DNA from: Rhizophagus irregularis
Taxonomy: Eukaryota > Glomeromycota > Glomeromycetes > Glomerales > Glomeraceae
Assembly (NCBI RefSeq): GCF_026210795.1
Contig: NC_089459.1
Span: 1,364,001 to 1,428,000 of the forward strand
Length of the DNA stretch: 64,000 nt
Direction: 5' to 3'
A program made the position numbers and the translations under genes. The notes beneath the pieces were generated by a model. The model saw nothing but the letters and a program-made list of their open reading frames with translations, was not told where the DNA came from and made no database searches. Shown piece after piece: positions 1-10,035 of this stretch (position 1 is the stretch's first letter; every line of letters starts with the position of its first letter).

Positions 1-587
1 AATTACAGCTTGTATTTACTGATAAGTCTGCTTATGATCGAAGAACACTTTCTCATCGCTATAGATGGAGTTTTAAAGGAAGTCGTGTATGTAAACCTAT
101 ATTTTTTGTTTGTGGAAGAAGATATACAATAGAGGGAGCATTATGTCTTAATGGTCTTTTGGCTTATGCAATTCAAGAAGGTCCTATAAATAGTAATAAT
201 TATAATGATTTTGTTGAAAATATTTTGGTAATTAATTATTATTATACTATGCTTTTACTTTTAATATAATAAATATGGGTTTTTTTTCATTTAAGCTTCC
301 TAAGATGAATGCGTATCCAGATCCTTATAGTGTTTTGGTTTTAGATAATGCATTTATACATAAAGGGCAACATTTACTGGATATTTGTAATACAAAAGAA
401 GTACGAATTGAATATTTGCCTTCATATTCACCTGACCTAAATCTGGTATGTATCGTAGTATTATTGTAAATTTACAGCAAATTCTTTTTTATATTTAAAA
501 TGTTTTATTAAATAGATAGAGCAAGCATTTTTTTACATAAAAAACCATTTGCGCCAAAATCGATATTGGATCGAATCTATGCTTTGA
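1..587 (+). CDS. Tc1/IS630-type DDE transposase, 3' part (partial at left edge), exons <3-227, 296-445, 516-587
   Basis: The reading frame enters from the left edge and is completed across two short introns (228-295 and 446-515), both GT...AG with frame kept. The visible protein carries FTDKSAYDRRT (first Asp), VLVLDNAFIH (second Asp) and YSPDLNLIEQAF (Glu). There are 34 residues between the second Asp and the Glu, the classic DD34E spacing of Tc1/mariner-IS630 elements. The usual Asp-Glu-Ser after the first Asp reads Asp-Lys-Ser here. The protein ends 22 residues after the catalytic Glu at TGA 585-587. This enzyme class cuts and pastes its own element at TA sites. The N-terminal DNA-binding half is outside the window, and I could not find the right terminal repeat, so activity cannot be judged. 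Confidence 0.8.
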
Positions 588-1466
588 ATATAGTGGATAT
601 ATGTAATAATAAAATTCTTTATTAATGAATAATAAAACTTGAATTTTCAACAAAGTTATAATTTTATCTAGTTATCATCAAAGAGATCATTAAAATCAAT
701 AATTGTTGTTTCTATATCAATCCATAAATGAATATATGGGTCAAAAAAAACTTCTTCAATCATTTGTTCTGATAGAAAAGCTTTTTCATCTATATTAAGT
801 GAAGATTTAATGACAAACCTTTTTCCTTCTGGAGGGCCCATTGGGAAATATATATTTAATGAGGTCTTGACAGGTCATTCTCTTAGTTATTTGAATATTT
901 GACCTATATAATGATTTTTTTTTAAGGTATACAGTAGCTAAATTAGGTTTTGTTCTTTCTAATAAAACGGGAATTGCTGAATCTTTAAAAAATACATAAA
1001 GTTACATGAATTTAATATTGTAAAACAAATAAATACTATGAATATCAATTACCATCAATAGAAAAATTATTGTTGTGATCCTCCAAAGGTCTTTTAGAAT
1101 TTGGATAACGGTAATTAACTCTATCAAAGAGTTTAGTTAATGGTGAATGAATTGCATCTATTCTGTTAATTTTAGCAATCTAATAATATAACAAATATGT
1201 TAATTAAGTAAAGTTTAAATATAAATATATTGATTATTTACATACTATTGCTCTTGCCCAAATTATAACCATTTCATTATTTAATTTGAAATGACGTCCA
1301 TCTTCTGCGATCAAACAACCTTGGATATGATATTCACATTTAGGAAGATTTTTATATATTTCTGATTTTGTAGTATTCAATAATGAACCAGAATCAGATT
1401 CTGATGTCTAAATTTAAATTAAAAATGTTTTTATTAAATATTAATAGATAGATGTATAAATGGCAT

Positions 1467-1710
1467 TAAAGTTGCTTGCCAAAACCTAGGGGTTTAGGCA
1501 AGATGGCGTTTCGCCAAAAAGTGAAATTCTGCCAAAACTATATTAAAGTTATATTAAAAAACTGGCGAAACTTTGGAGAAAGGCGAAACTGCCGAAACTT
1601 ATTATAAATGCCGAAACTGCCGAAACTCTGCCGAAATTATAATAAATCTATAGTAAAATTTTGATGAAACTAATCGTAGGATTTTGAAGTGGTTTAGACA
1701 AACAACTTTA
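1467..1710. mobile_element. MITE copy A (244 bp, hAT-like target duplication)
   Basis: Terminal inverted repeats TAAAGTTGCTTG / CAAACAACTTTA are flanked by a perfect 8-bp direct repeat AATGGCAT (1459-1466 and 1711-1718). An 8-bp duplication points to the hAT group, but the ends do not start with the usual CAG, and the shared flank could be read as up to 10 bp. The body is rich in a GCCGAAACT motif and has no coding capacity. Near-identical copies lie at 34947-35199 and 50190-50431. It sits inside an intron of the 668-6280 gene. Confidence 0.8.
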
Positions 1711-3360
1711 AATGGCATATACTGTATAATGTATATATCACTAAATAAATAAATAAATAATAATACTCTAAGTTTTTTTGATACAGATTCCTCTACATTA
1801 TCTTTAACCACAGAACTTCCATAAACTATTTCTTTTCTTTTATTTTGTTTTGCAGAATATACGCACAATTGTATCTTCTTATTTTTTTTACACTCTGCAA
1901 CAAATGCCATAATAGTATCACTTGGCTTTAAATTAAAGTGATCTGCTTTAGAGGTAGAACTTTTTTGGTAGCAAATAAGGCCAAGTTCTATTTTCCTTCA
2001 CTCTTTTGGAAGGCTACAAGATAAAATCTTCTCTTCAATTTGACTAAAAGTAGTCAAATCATCCAAATTATAAGGTATATCAATTGCACCATCAAATTTT
2101 TTTCGTGGTTGCTTAATGTTGTTAAAACAAACTAATGGGATATATCCTAAATTGAAAAATCTGAGTTATATATACAGTCAGATCTCCATATAGTCACCTA
2201 ATTGGTTCCCACAAAATCGGTGATTATATAGGAGTGTAATTGTATGAAGGAACCTTCATACAATCGCTGCCATATTAAAAATCATGTGTGGTGACTATAT
2301 AGAGGTCTATTAATAAAACCTGTTAAAATGGCATATATATATATAAAATGTAATAAATACTATATACTAGGAAACGGAAACCATTGTAAGTCCAGAGCGA
2401 AAGATTTGTACAAAAATCCAAATATCTTTAAAAATTTAATTTGTACAAAAAATCTGGCATCCCTAAAAAAATAAAAATGAAAAATGAAACATTAAAAACG
2501 TTTCTTTAAGGTTAAACAAGTAAGAAAAGCCCTCACAATTTACCTTTAAAAGTCTGGCATGTACAAAAAACTTGTGTTCCTAGATAAAAGAAAATAAAAA
2601 TGAAATGCCAAAAACGTTTCTTTAAAGCAAAACAAATAAAAAACAACTCACCAGTCCGGTATGTACAAGAAATTCAGAAACCCTAGGAAAAAAATAAGAA
2701 AGTCGTTTAAAGAAAAATATACTTACTAGCCGAAATCTAAAAAAAAAAGGTAATCATAAACTTTTTTACTTGTTTATTTTTGATGTAGCATGAAATTTCA
2801 ATACACATTCTGTGCAGACCAATCAGAAATGACGCGTGCGGACAACCGGAAATCGCCACGTGACACTAATTGTCATCGATTTTCGTAAAATTATATAGTC
2901 CTTCACTACACTCCGGACAATAAATATTAATTAAATAACTTTATTTTAATGTTATTATATTTTATGTCATTTATTATTTATTATTTATTAAATGTTATTA
3001 TTATTAAATATTATTATTACTAAATATTATTATATTATGATTAAACGTTATATTATTAAATGCCACTAGTGTATACCAAAAAGACTAAAAAAATCTGTAA
3101 TTAGAACTTGCTTTCGAGATTAATGTTCAAGCCGCTTGACTATCTTAAAGTATTTTTCAAAGATTTTCATATCCTCTATGGAGAATTCATCTATCTTCTG
3201 CTGCTCAAAAAATGTAATCCAAGTCTGTAAGGATTTGAGAGCATCATTTGGAGGCACTAGAATTTGTTCTTCTTCTTCGGAATCACTATCATTTTCATCA
3301 TTTTCATTACACAGATCAAAATGCTAAAAATCAGCAAAAAAAATGGCACGAAAAGCAGTA

Positions 3361-3405
3361 GCTATTCTTGGCTATTCTTGGCTATTCTTGGCTGGTTTTG
3401 GCTAT
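3361..3405 (+). repeat. Short direct repeat, TTGGCTATTC units
   Basis: Three to four tandem copies of a 10-bp unit (GCTATTCTTG), with degenerate continuation into a TTTTGGCTATTTG stretch, lie inside the pogo-type element just downstream of the transposase coding region. No function is evident. Confidence 0.7.
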
Positions 3406-3489
3406 TTGCGAATTAACCTATACTATTTGTAAATAGTTTATATATAGTTTATGCAATTCTAGCCATTTTTTTTGCCTGTTTTTGGTCAT

Positions 3490-5266
3490 TTAACGTGTGT
3501 TATTTTGATCTTGAATTAGTCTAACTATATCATCATCACTCAAAATTTCTTCAGTGGGAATTTCTTTTAAATTACGGAAGAAGTCATATAATTCATCTGC
3601 CAACAAAGCAGCAGCAGGATCATCTATATCAAGTTCATTAATCATTTGACCAATATCTGCTGCATCATCATCCATTATTTCTTGTTGGATTTGTATCACA
3701 TCATCTATTTCTTCATTGGTTAAAGAAGGTAGAATTCTAACAGTTCCGGATTGTTTCTTCTGTCACATGATCCCATGCTTCTGCAACATAGTTTATTGCT
3801 TCTTTAATATTAATTTTCTTTTTGTTGATATCCTTCCTATCTTCGAAGAGACCCAGCATATGGTGACAATATTTTCTCTTAAAATAATTCTTGAAACTTA
3901 CGATAATTCCAGCATCAAGTGGTTGGAGGTGACTTATAGTATTTGGAGGTAAGAAAGCCAGTTCAATATGAGTTAATGGCTGATATCCACTTGATCTACC
4001 ACTTGATCTACCACTTGATCTACCACTTGATCTACTACCACAACCTCTTGATCCACCACCGTGACCTCTTGATCTACCATCGTGACCTCTTGATCTACTA
4101 CAACCTCTTGATTCACCACGACCTCTTGATCCACCTCTTGATTCACCACCACGACCTTCCGAAGCTAAAAAAATCACGTAATAAATCTGAATTTATTAAA
4201 TTTAATTGACAAAGATCTTACCAGTAGTTTCAATTTCTTCATCATTAGTATCATCTTCATCTTGCTCATCTTGCTCATCTTGCTCAGCTGATGAATAATT
4301 TGGATTGAAATGTGATGGAGCATTGTCAACTAAAAGCAAGATTTTTTTGTTTTTCGCTCTAAAGTAGCTATCCATTTCATAAAGAACTTCTTTAAAAACC
4401 ACAGAATTCATCCATGCTTTTTTGTTTTCACGATAAAAGACTGGAAGACGTTCTAAATTAACCTTTGAAAGAGATCTTGGACGTTTTGCATTTCCAATTA
4501 CCCATGGTTTGAGTTTATCAGTTCCTGTTGCATTAGCACCAAGTAGAACTGTAATTCGTGTCTTATCTTTCTTTCTACCTGGAACTGGTTTGGTTGAAAG
4601 TGTTTGACTTGGTGACATTTGATAAAAAAGGCCTTATAAGATACAAAATAAAAAAGGAGATAAGGAAAAGATAAAGGAATATAAATAATAAATGGTAAGA
4701 CTTACTGTTTCATCAATATTATAAATTTGGTCAAGAGTATATCAGCTTAGAAGTTGCTGTAGTTTTGTTTGTTCTTCTGGGAGAGAAGCTAATGGTGCGC
4801 TTTCTGACTCTCCATGTATATGATACCTACGGATATTATTGCGTTGTTTGAATTTATATAGCCAACCATTAGAAAATACCAACTCATTTTCCTGTATATT
4901 AAATGCTTGAGCAAATATCTTTGCTTTTTCTTTAATTAACAAATCAGTTAAAATAACACCTCCAGCTGTAACATTCTCCACCCATAAATTCATGGCTTGA
5001 TCGAGTATCAGAAATTTGACCGCCTTATGTCTAAACGTCTTACTAGAATCTTCTGTATTTATAATAGCTGTCCACTTATCACTTTGTAACAAAATTTTCG
5101 ATATAGTGCTCCTGTCAATTGTTAAATTGGGATATACTTCATTAAAGTGGTTTGCAATATCTACATGACGTTTATTCTTATTGGCCTTTTCCCATTCGCA
5201 AATTTGACGTTTTACTTCATCACTTATTGCCGAATAACGTTGTTTTTGTTGTCTAAAAGGTGGCAT
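3490..5266 (-). pseudogene. pogo/Tigger-type transposase (CENP-B HTH plus DDE), broken
   Basis: The start MPPFRQQKQRYS (5266) leads into an N-terminal helix-turn-helix with DRSTISKIL and a second CENP-B-type HTH (SNGWLYKFKQRNNI). After an in-frame TGA (4744-4742) the frame continues through IYNIDET (first catalytic Asp). A GTAAGT-type intron follows, whose junction is one base out of phase. Next come MSPSQTLSTKPVPGRKK and LLLVDNAPSH (second Asp) in the 4618-4202 block. A clean intron (GTAAGA...TTTTTAG, about 4212-4150) then joins a Ser/Arg/Gly repeat block and LAFLPPNTISHLQPLDAGII (third Asp). The acidic tail (3699-3490, EIMDDDAAD) is in another frame after a stop near 3735. The domain order fits the Tigger family, but the stop, the phase slip and the frameshift argue that it is inactive. 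Confidence 0.82.
3982..4044 (-). repeat. 12-bp tandem repeat coding for Ser-Ser-Gly-Arg
   Basis: Five close copies of the 12-mer ACTTGATCTACC (plus strand) stand in tandem, followed by longer degenerate units up to about 4150. Read on the minus strand they encode the Ser-Arg-Gly-rich insert of the transposase. Replication slippage is the likely origin. Confidence 0.85.
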
Positions 5267-5609
5267 AATAAAAGAATAAAGCAAAAAACTTTTTTGTGTT
5301 TCATGATCATTTATTGCTACGGATTTATATGTTTTAATGTATTACAAATTGATCATATGTCAACTCGCGTACGTTTATGGATTGATGATCATATGTGTTA
5401 TATGCCAATCAAAAAAACCATGTGATTAAGAGAAGTCTAATTACTAATAGAAATGATATGCACATTTGGAATTATGCGGTGATAGTGATTATAGCCAAAT
5501 TGTGCTTATAGAGGGGTAATTTAATATTATTTAAAACCGTTTCTCAAAATCAGTTTCTTATAAAGAGGTGTGACTATATGGGGTGTGACTGTATGGGGGT
5601 CTGACTGTA

Positions 5610-5647
5610 TTATATTTATAAAAATATTAACTGATTACATTATTACA
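5610..5647. other. Intron sequence beside the pogo insertion
   Basis: AT-rich sequence between the TA duplication of the pogo element and the coding block ending at 5648. Together with 2150-2172 it appears to be the original intron that received the element. Confidence 0.4.
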
Positions 5648-6280
5648 TTACTTATGTAAAACAGCCTTTATTTTCATAGGTTGTACATTATTTGGTGGAC
5701 TTGGTATTAATACTGATATACTGGGCAGCATAGTACTTTCCAAGCCAGTTGAATCAATACAATTTTCTTTCACAATAATACAATCTTCTCTTACAATGAT
5801 ACAATCATCTTTTACAGCAATACAGTTTTCTTTTACAGAAATCAAATCACTTGACGTAAAATGCTTGTTTATTGTGTTTTAGATATATTTTGAATAAGAC
5901 AAAACTACAGTATATACTTATTGCCATAAATACATATAAAAAATATATAAAAATATACCATTCTTTTTGCCATGATATCTCTTCATACATTTTTGACAAA
6001 TATTAACATTATTTGGAATTGATAAAAGTTCAATTTGCGAAGAGATATTAGCAAAAACCCAGTCAGCAAATCCTAAATCTAATACAACTTTTTGGTTTGT
6101 GGCGTCTTGTTGTGAGAGAGGTTTATGGCAAAAGTCTATTACATAATCGTGTTCAACTTTTTTCCTTTTCCATACTATTTCTTTTGCTTGACAAATACAT
6201 TCTTGACCATATATATTTTGACAATCTAAGCAAATAAGACAAATTGGACAGGCGTTCAAATGAAATTTCAAAAAAGTCAT

Positions 6281-6480
6281 TATTCAAATAAAACAGTAAG
6301 GTAAAGGTAAAGGTAAAGGTAATGAAGGTATTATATTTATAATTACACATTTACACGTGTTATATGTGTAACATGTCACGTGTTTGTTTATTTTTTCAAT
6401 TTGCCAGCAACCTGGCAAGCCGACAACCTGGCAGATTCTCAGCAACAAAATTTTCAAGTGTTTTCTTTATTTTGGATATT
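6281..6480. other. Short repeats and palindromes upstream of the minus-strand gene
   Basis: GGTAAA repeats (6299-6323) are followed by a cluster of CACGTGT/ACACGTG motifs (about 6350-6382). Next is a perfect 7-bp stem, TTGCCAG...CTGGCAA, with a repeated CAACCTGGCA decamer (about 6400-6440). This could include the promoter of the minus-strand gene; no direct evidence. Confidence 0.4.
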
Positions 6481-6485
6481 GCTGT

Positions 6486-7137
6486 AAAGTACTTTTAATT
6501 AAAAAATGTTTGTGCAATATTTTTTAATTAATTTAATAAAAAAATATTATGAAAACATTTTTTCAACATTTTTTAATTAATTTAACAAAAAAATAAGACC
6601 TCAAATAATACTAATATAACTTACAAGTAAATTTTAAGTACTGAAGTAAAAATATATTTTATGATATGACTCTGTTAATATTGAAGCTAGAAATGCGATT
6701 TTACTATCATTAGAATCCTCTCATTTAAACGAATCTAATGATATAAATTTCATTAAAATCAAATCACTAGTTGTGTTAAAAATAGAGGTATATAGGATAA
6801 TAAAATTTTGAAAATATTTCTGTAATATGCAACTTTTGAAAAATTTTAATATAACTCTATGTAAATTCAAATGCGAGTTGTATCAGTATTATTTAAGATC
6901 CTGAAAAAACATTGCAAAAATGGTTTTTCAAAGTACTTTTAATTAAAAAATATTTGCATAATATTTTTTTAATTAATTTAACAAAAAAATAGTACTAAAA
7001 ACATTTTTTCAAAGTACTTTAATTAAAAAAATATTTGTGCAATATTTTTTAATTTATAATTTAACAAAAATGTTGCGAAAATGTTTTTTTAAGGTACTTT
7101 TAATTAAAAAAATGTTTATGCACTATTTTTCAAAGTA
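6486..7137. repeat. AT-rich tandem repeats with AAAGTACTTTTAATTAAAAA core
   Basis: At least four imperfect units begin AAAGTACTTTTAATTAAAAA and continue with a TTTGTGCAATATTTTT-like block and an AACATTTTTTC-like end (about 6486, 6933, 7010, 7092). A fifth half-unit resumes at 33104 after the nested elements, and related units continue at 33435-33638. A diverged relative of the ~150-bp repeat at 7295 lies between units, at about 6665-6790. The TA of one AAAGTACTTTT core is the target of the DNA transposon at 7138. Confidence 0.7.
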
Positions 7138-7958
7138 CAGTCAACTCTCTTTATAGTCACACATTTGGGACAGTCCATATTTGGTGATTATGAAGAGATG
7201 TGACTATATAAAAAATTTCTTATATTTGTATATCATAATTCCGGCCAAAAATTAACATAATTTTAGCCAGAATTATACTTAAAACTTTATTGTATCGTAA
7301 CTTCGCCAATATTAATCGTAGAGAGATGATCTTACCGCCATTCGATTCGTCTTGATGAGACGGTTCTAATGGTATAAAATACGTCGAAATCCAATCACTA
7401 GATTAATTTCCGAAATTAAAAAATATTAATGGTTTTTGTGTAATAACTCTGCCAAAATTGATCCTAGAAAGACGATCTTACTACCATTCGATTCGTCTTG
7501 ATGAGACGAATCTAATGGTATAAAATACATCGAAATCCAATCACTAGATCAATTTCCGAAATTAAAAAATATTAAATGGTTTTTAAGTAATAACTCCGTC
7601 AATATTGATCACAGAGAGATGAGCTTACCACCATTCGATTCGTCTCGATGAGGCGATTCCAACGAGCTATAAATCGTCTTTTTACAATCACTAGGTACCG
7701 AGAAATCTAGCAAAATGTTAAATGGCACAGTGAACGTAAATCAAGAAATATTATAATGCCGATGTTTAACATTTTGTTGAATAACTCGTCAGCCAGTGAT
7801 CGGAAAAGGATAAAACTAAAAAAAAAAACTAAAAACAACTCTCTCCCGTTCTGCTCACTTGACAATATTTACGAAAAAATAAAAAATTTTTTCGGAGTTT
7901 TTTATTACTTTTTCTTTATAATTTCTTTATTTTAGATAACTACTACGACACTTTACAA

Positions 7959-9983
7959 ATGGGTAAAGATAACAAAAAGAAAAATAACCAGTCTAACAAA
8001 GATACTACTTCTAAACGTCCTGCCTCTAGCTCTCCAACTGGCAACGTTTCTGGTCAAGGTTCCTCTATGTCTGGTCCTTCGAACACTCCACCTTCGACCA
8101 CCTCTACTAATAAACGTACCAGAGTCAGTGCCGAGGACTCTGTCATGGATGTTGATAAACCTCTCACGCCTCCTGGCCCCGTTGAGACAACTTCCGATGA
8201 GACACCTTCTCAACCTGATACCTCCTCTCTTGACGCTTCTCAACACGCACCTGCTAATAACAACGATAAAGGCAAAAGCCCAGAAATTACTCCCGCAGTC
8301 TCCTTCCCTGAACGTGCTGCCTCCCCCGACGCGTCCCAAGCTGCAGTACAATCTCAACCTACGCTTTTCTACGCCTCAGCCGCTCCTAATGATGTCGATG
8401 GCTTTTGGAATCACTTCGCTTCGAACCGCGACGCGTGCGACGCGGTTGATCGACAACTTTCCTTGTTCTCCTCTTATGGTAGTCGTGCCACGTGTAGTGG
8501 ATCCAACGATTTGAAGAGGATCATCGTCCACTTCCGAAAAAAGAAGATCTTGACAACGCCACAGCTTCCCCTATGGATTCTTTGTTCGGCTTGCATTTCC
8601 ATGCGTATGACCCCCAGGCTATTAAGGCAGAAGAACACGCACGTACCCTGGTGGTTACCGATATCCCCCTTTTTCTTACTGACGCGCTTTTGCGTGGTAC
8701 CTTTTCTCGTTACGGCAACATTACTCGTTGCCATACCCGTTTGTCTAAACTTTATCGTACTGCATATATTACCTTTGAATCTACTGGTGCTTTACGAAAC
8801 CTCGACTCTACCTGGGGCGTCCTTTGTGGAGGACATTGTTTGCGAATTTGCCCCGCTACTTTTTCTCCTGACCAACGTACTGAAAGACGCGCTTATGTCG
8901 CTTTACTTGCCGGTCTTCCGCGTGGTACTATAGCGGCCGATCTTGCTGAAATTGCCGATGAAATTTCCGCTAAATCTATCAATGTTCCCTTCTCTATGAA
9001 TTCCTACAATCCCAAACCTTACGCCTATTGCCATTTTGCCTCTGAAACGGCTATGGATAATGCTAAATCTATTTCATGTGCCCTTAAGAAAATTGGCCTT
9101 ACCTGGCATTCTCCGGATGAAGTCACTTCTCTTTGTCATCGATGTGGTCGTCCTAATTGTAACCCCTGATCGATGTGGTTCTTCATCTAGACCCAATCGC
9201 CCTTCTCGCCCTTGGCAATCTAACGATAAATTGCGTGCTTTATATAATAAGCATTTACTCCCTTCCTCTCAGCTAAACGACACAACCGTTTTGCCCGCCC
9301 TGATAATAATAATGATGGACAAAGCCGTACCAATGCTTCTCGCCATCGTTCTAAATCCAGACCTAATAACCGACAACAATCTCGTTCTCGTTCTCAACAT
9401 CGACCATGGAATCGTGACAATCTTAACAACAACCATAATAATCAACGTCGTCGTATTCCTGATGCAAATGAACTTGATCACTATGCTCTCGACGGTGGCG
9501 GATGTTACATATCCTGCTCCTCCTACTGTGCTTACTGATTGGAAATCTATTGGTGCTGCTCTTGAAAAAGTAGTTGAAGAATTAGCCCTTCTTACCACAC
9601 AATTTGCTACCACGAACAGCCGCATCACTAATTTGGAATCTGCTATGGCTGCTCGTGCTCCTATTCCAGGACCTTTTGTCGCAAAACCACCTTCCTACAT
9701 CCCTTCCTCTATGCAAGGATGGGATGATACAGCGAATCAAAATAATAATAATATCCTCGTTGATGTTACTTCCCTCCCCTTGCAATCAACAAGTGGATTT
9801 TCCCCGATTCCTCACTTTGCTCCTATTCCTCCTTCCAACGTCGCTCCTTCCTCTCCTATTGATATGGAACAGCGTCTCTCCTCTCTTTCTGATACTGTTG
9901 CCTCTTTGGCTGGCTCGATTAAAGAAGGAATCCAACAAAACAACCTCATCTTAGCTCGGCAACAAGGCCAAGCTAATCAATAA
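7959..9983 (+). pseudogene. LINE copy 1 ORF1 protein (RRM-like, zinc motif, coiled coil), frameshifted
   Basis: It starts ATGGGTAAAGATAAC after a pyrimidine-rich leader. In order it shows a Lys/Ser/Pro-rich N-terminal part and an RRM-like fold (ARTLVVTDIPLF, RTAYITFES). A second RRM-like segment follows (YVALLAGLPRGT, YAYCHFASETAM), then CHRCGRPNC with a further Cys, a basic Arg/Ser/Asn-rich stretch, and a C-terminal helix-rich part (IGAALEKVVEELALL). RRM plus Cys/His knuckles is the layout of LINE ORF1 RNA-binding proteins, which package the element RNA. Compared with the other copies one G is missing near 8546, and an extra base makes a TGA at the zinc motif (about 9167). Confidence 0.8.
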
Positions 9984-10035
9984 TTGTTCTCTTTTTCCCC
10001 CTTCTTTATTACCGTTTTATCAGTGTGTAATAACG

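Larger units (their letters stand above)
2175..5607 (-). mobile_element. pogo/Tigger-type DNA transposon, near full length (3.4 kb)
   Basis: The left end CAGTCAGATCTCCATATAG and the right end, read in reverse as CAGTCAGACCCCCATACAG, form terminal inverted repeats. Both are flanked by the dinucleotide TA (2173-2174, 5608-5609), the target duplication of Tc1/mariner-pogo elements. The minus strand encodes a CENP-B/pogo-like transposase, described separately. The left third (2440-2730) has three imperfect direct repeats of about 115 bp sharing a CTGGCATGTACAAAAAA-like core and an AACGTTTCTTTAA core. An array of TTGGCTATTC units sits at 3362-3405. The whole element lies in an intron of the surrounding minus-strand gene. 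Confidence 0.88.
668..6280 (-). pseudogene. Unrecognised multi-exon gene with TE-filled introns and a nonsense codon
   Basis: Coding blocks on the minus strand join across plausible GT-AG introns: 6280-5959 (Cys-rich start, CPICLICLDC and NICQKCMKRYH), about 5870-5648 (repeated D/E-C-I-I-V units), about 2150-1760, about 1413-1240, about 1170-1065, about 990-940 and about 870-668. The joined frame through the last five blocks is continuous except for TGA at 2000-1998, where the context suggests a lost Trp. One intron holds the pogo-type element (2175-5607), another the 244-bp MITE (1467-1710). The Cys pairs in the first block suggest zinc binding. I do not recognise the family. The splice phase between the first two blocks does not close cleanly, so those edges are approximate. 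It could be a decayed member of a repeated gene family or a gene carried by a larger mobile element. Confidence 0.5.

Noticed and set aside
3943-4209. Plus-strand frame of Leu/Ile/His repeats
   Set aside because: It is the complement of the 12-bp repeat that encodes Ser-Arg-Gly in the transposase; repeats stay open in several frames.
7340-7400. Hammerhead-ribozyme-like core (TTGATGAG ... CGAAATC) in the ~150-bp repeats
   Set aside because: The first core base is T instead of C, stem II would be only 3 bp, and there is no room for stem I between the cleavage triplet and the core. Treated as chance in a repeated unit.
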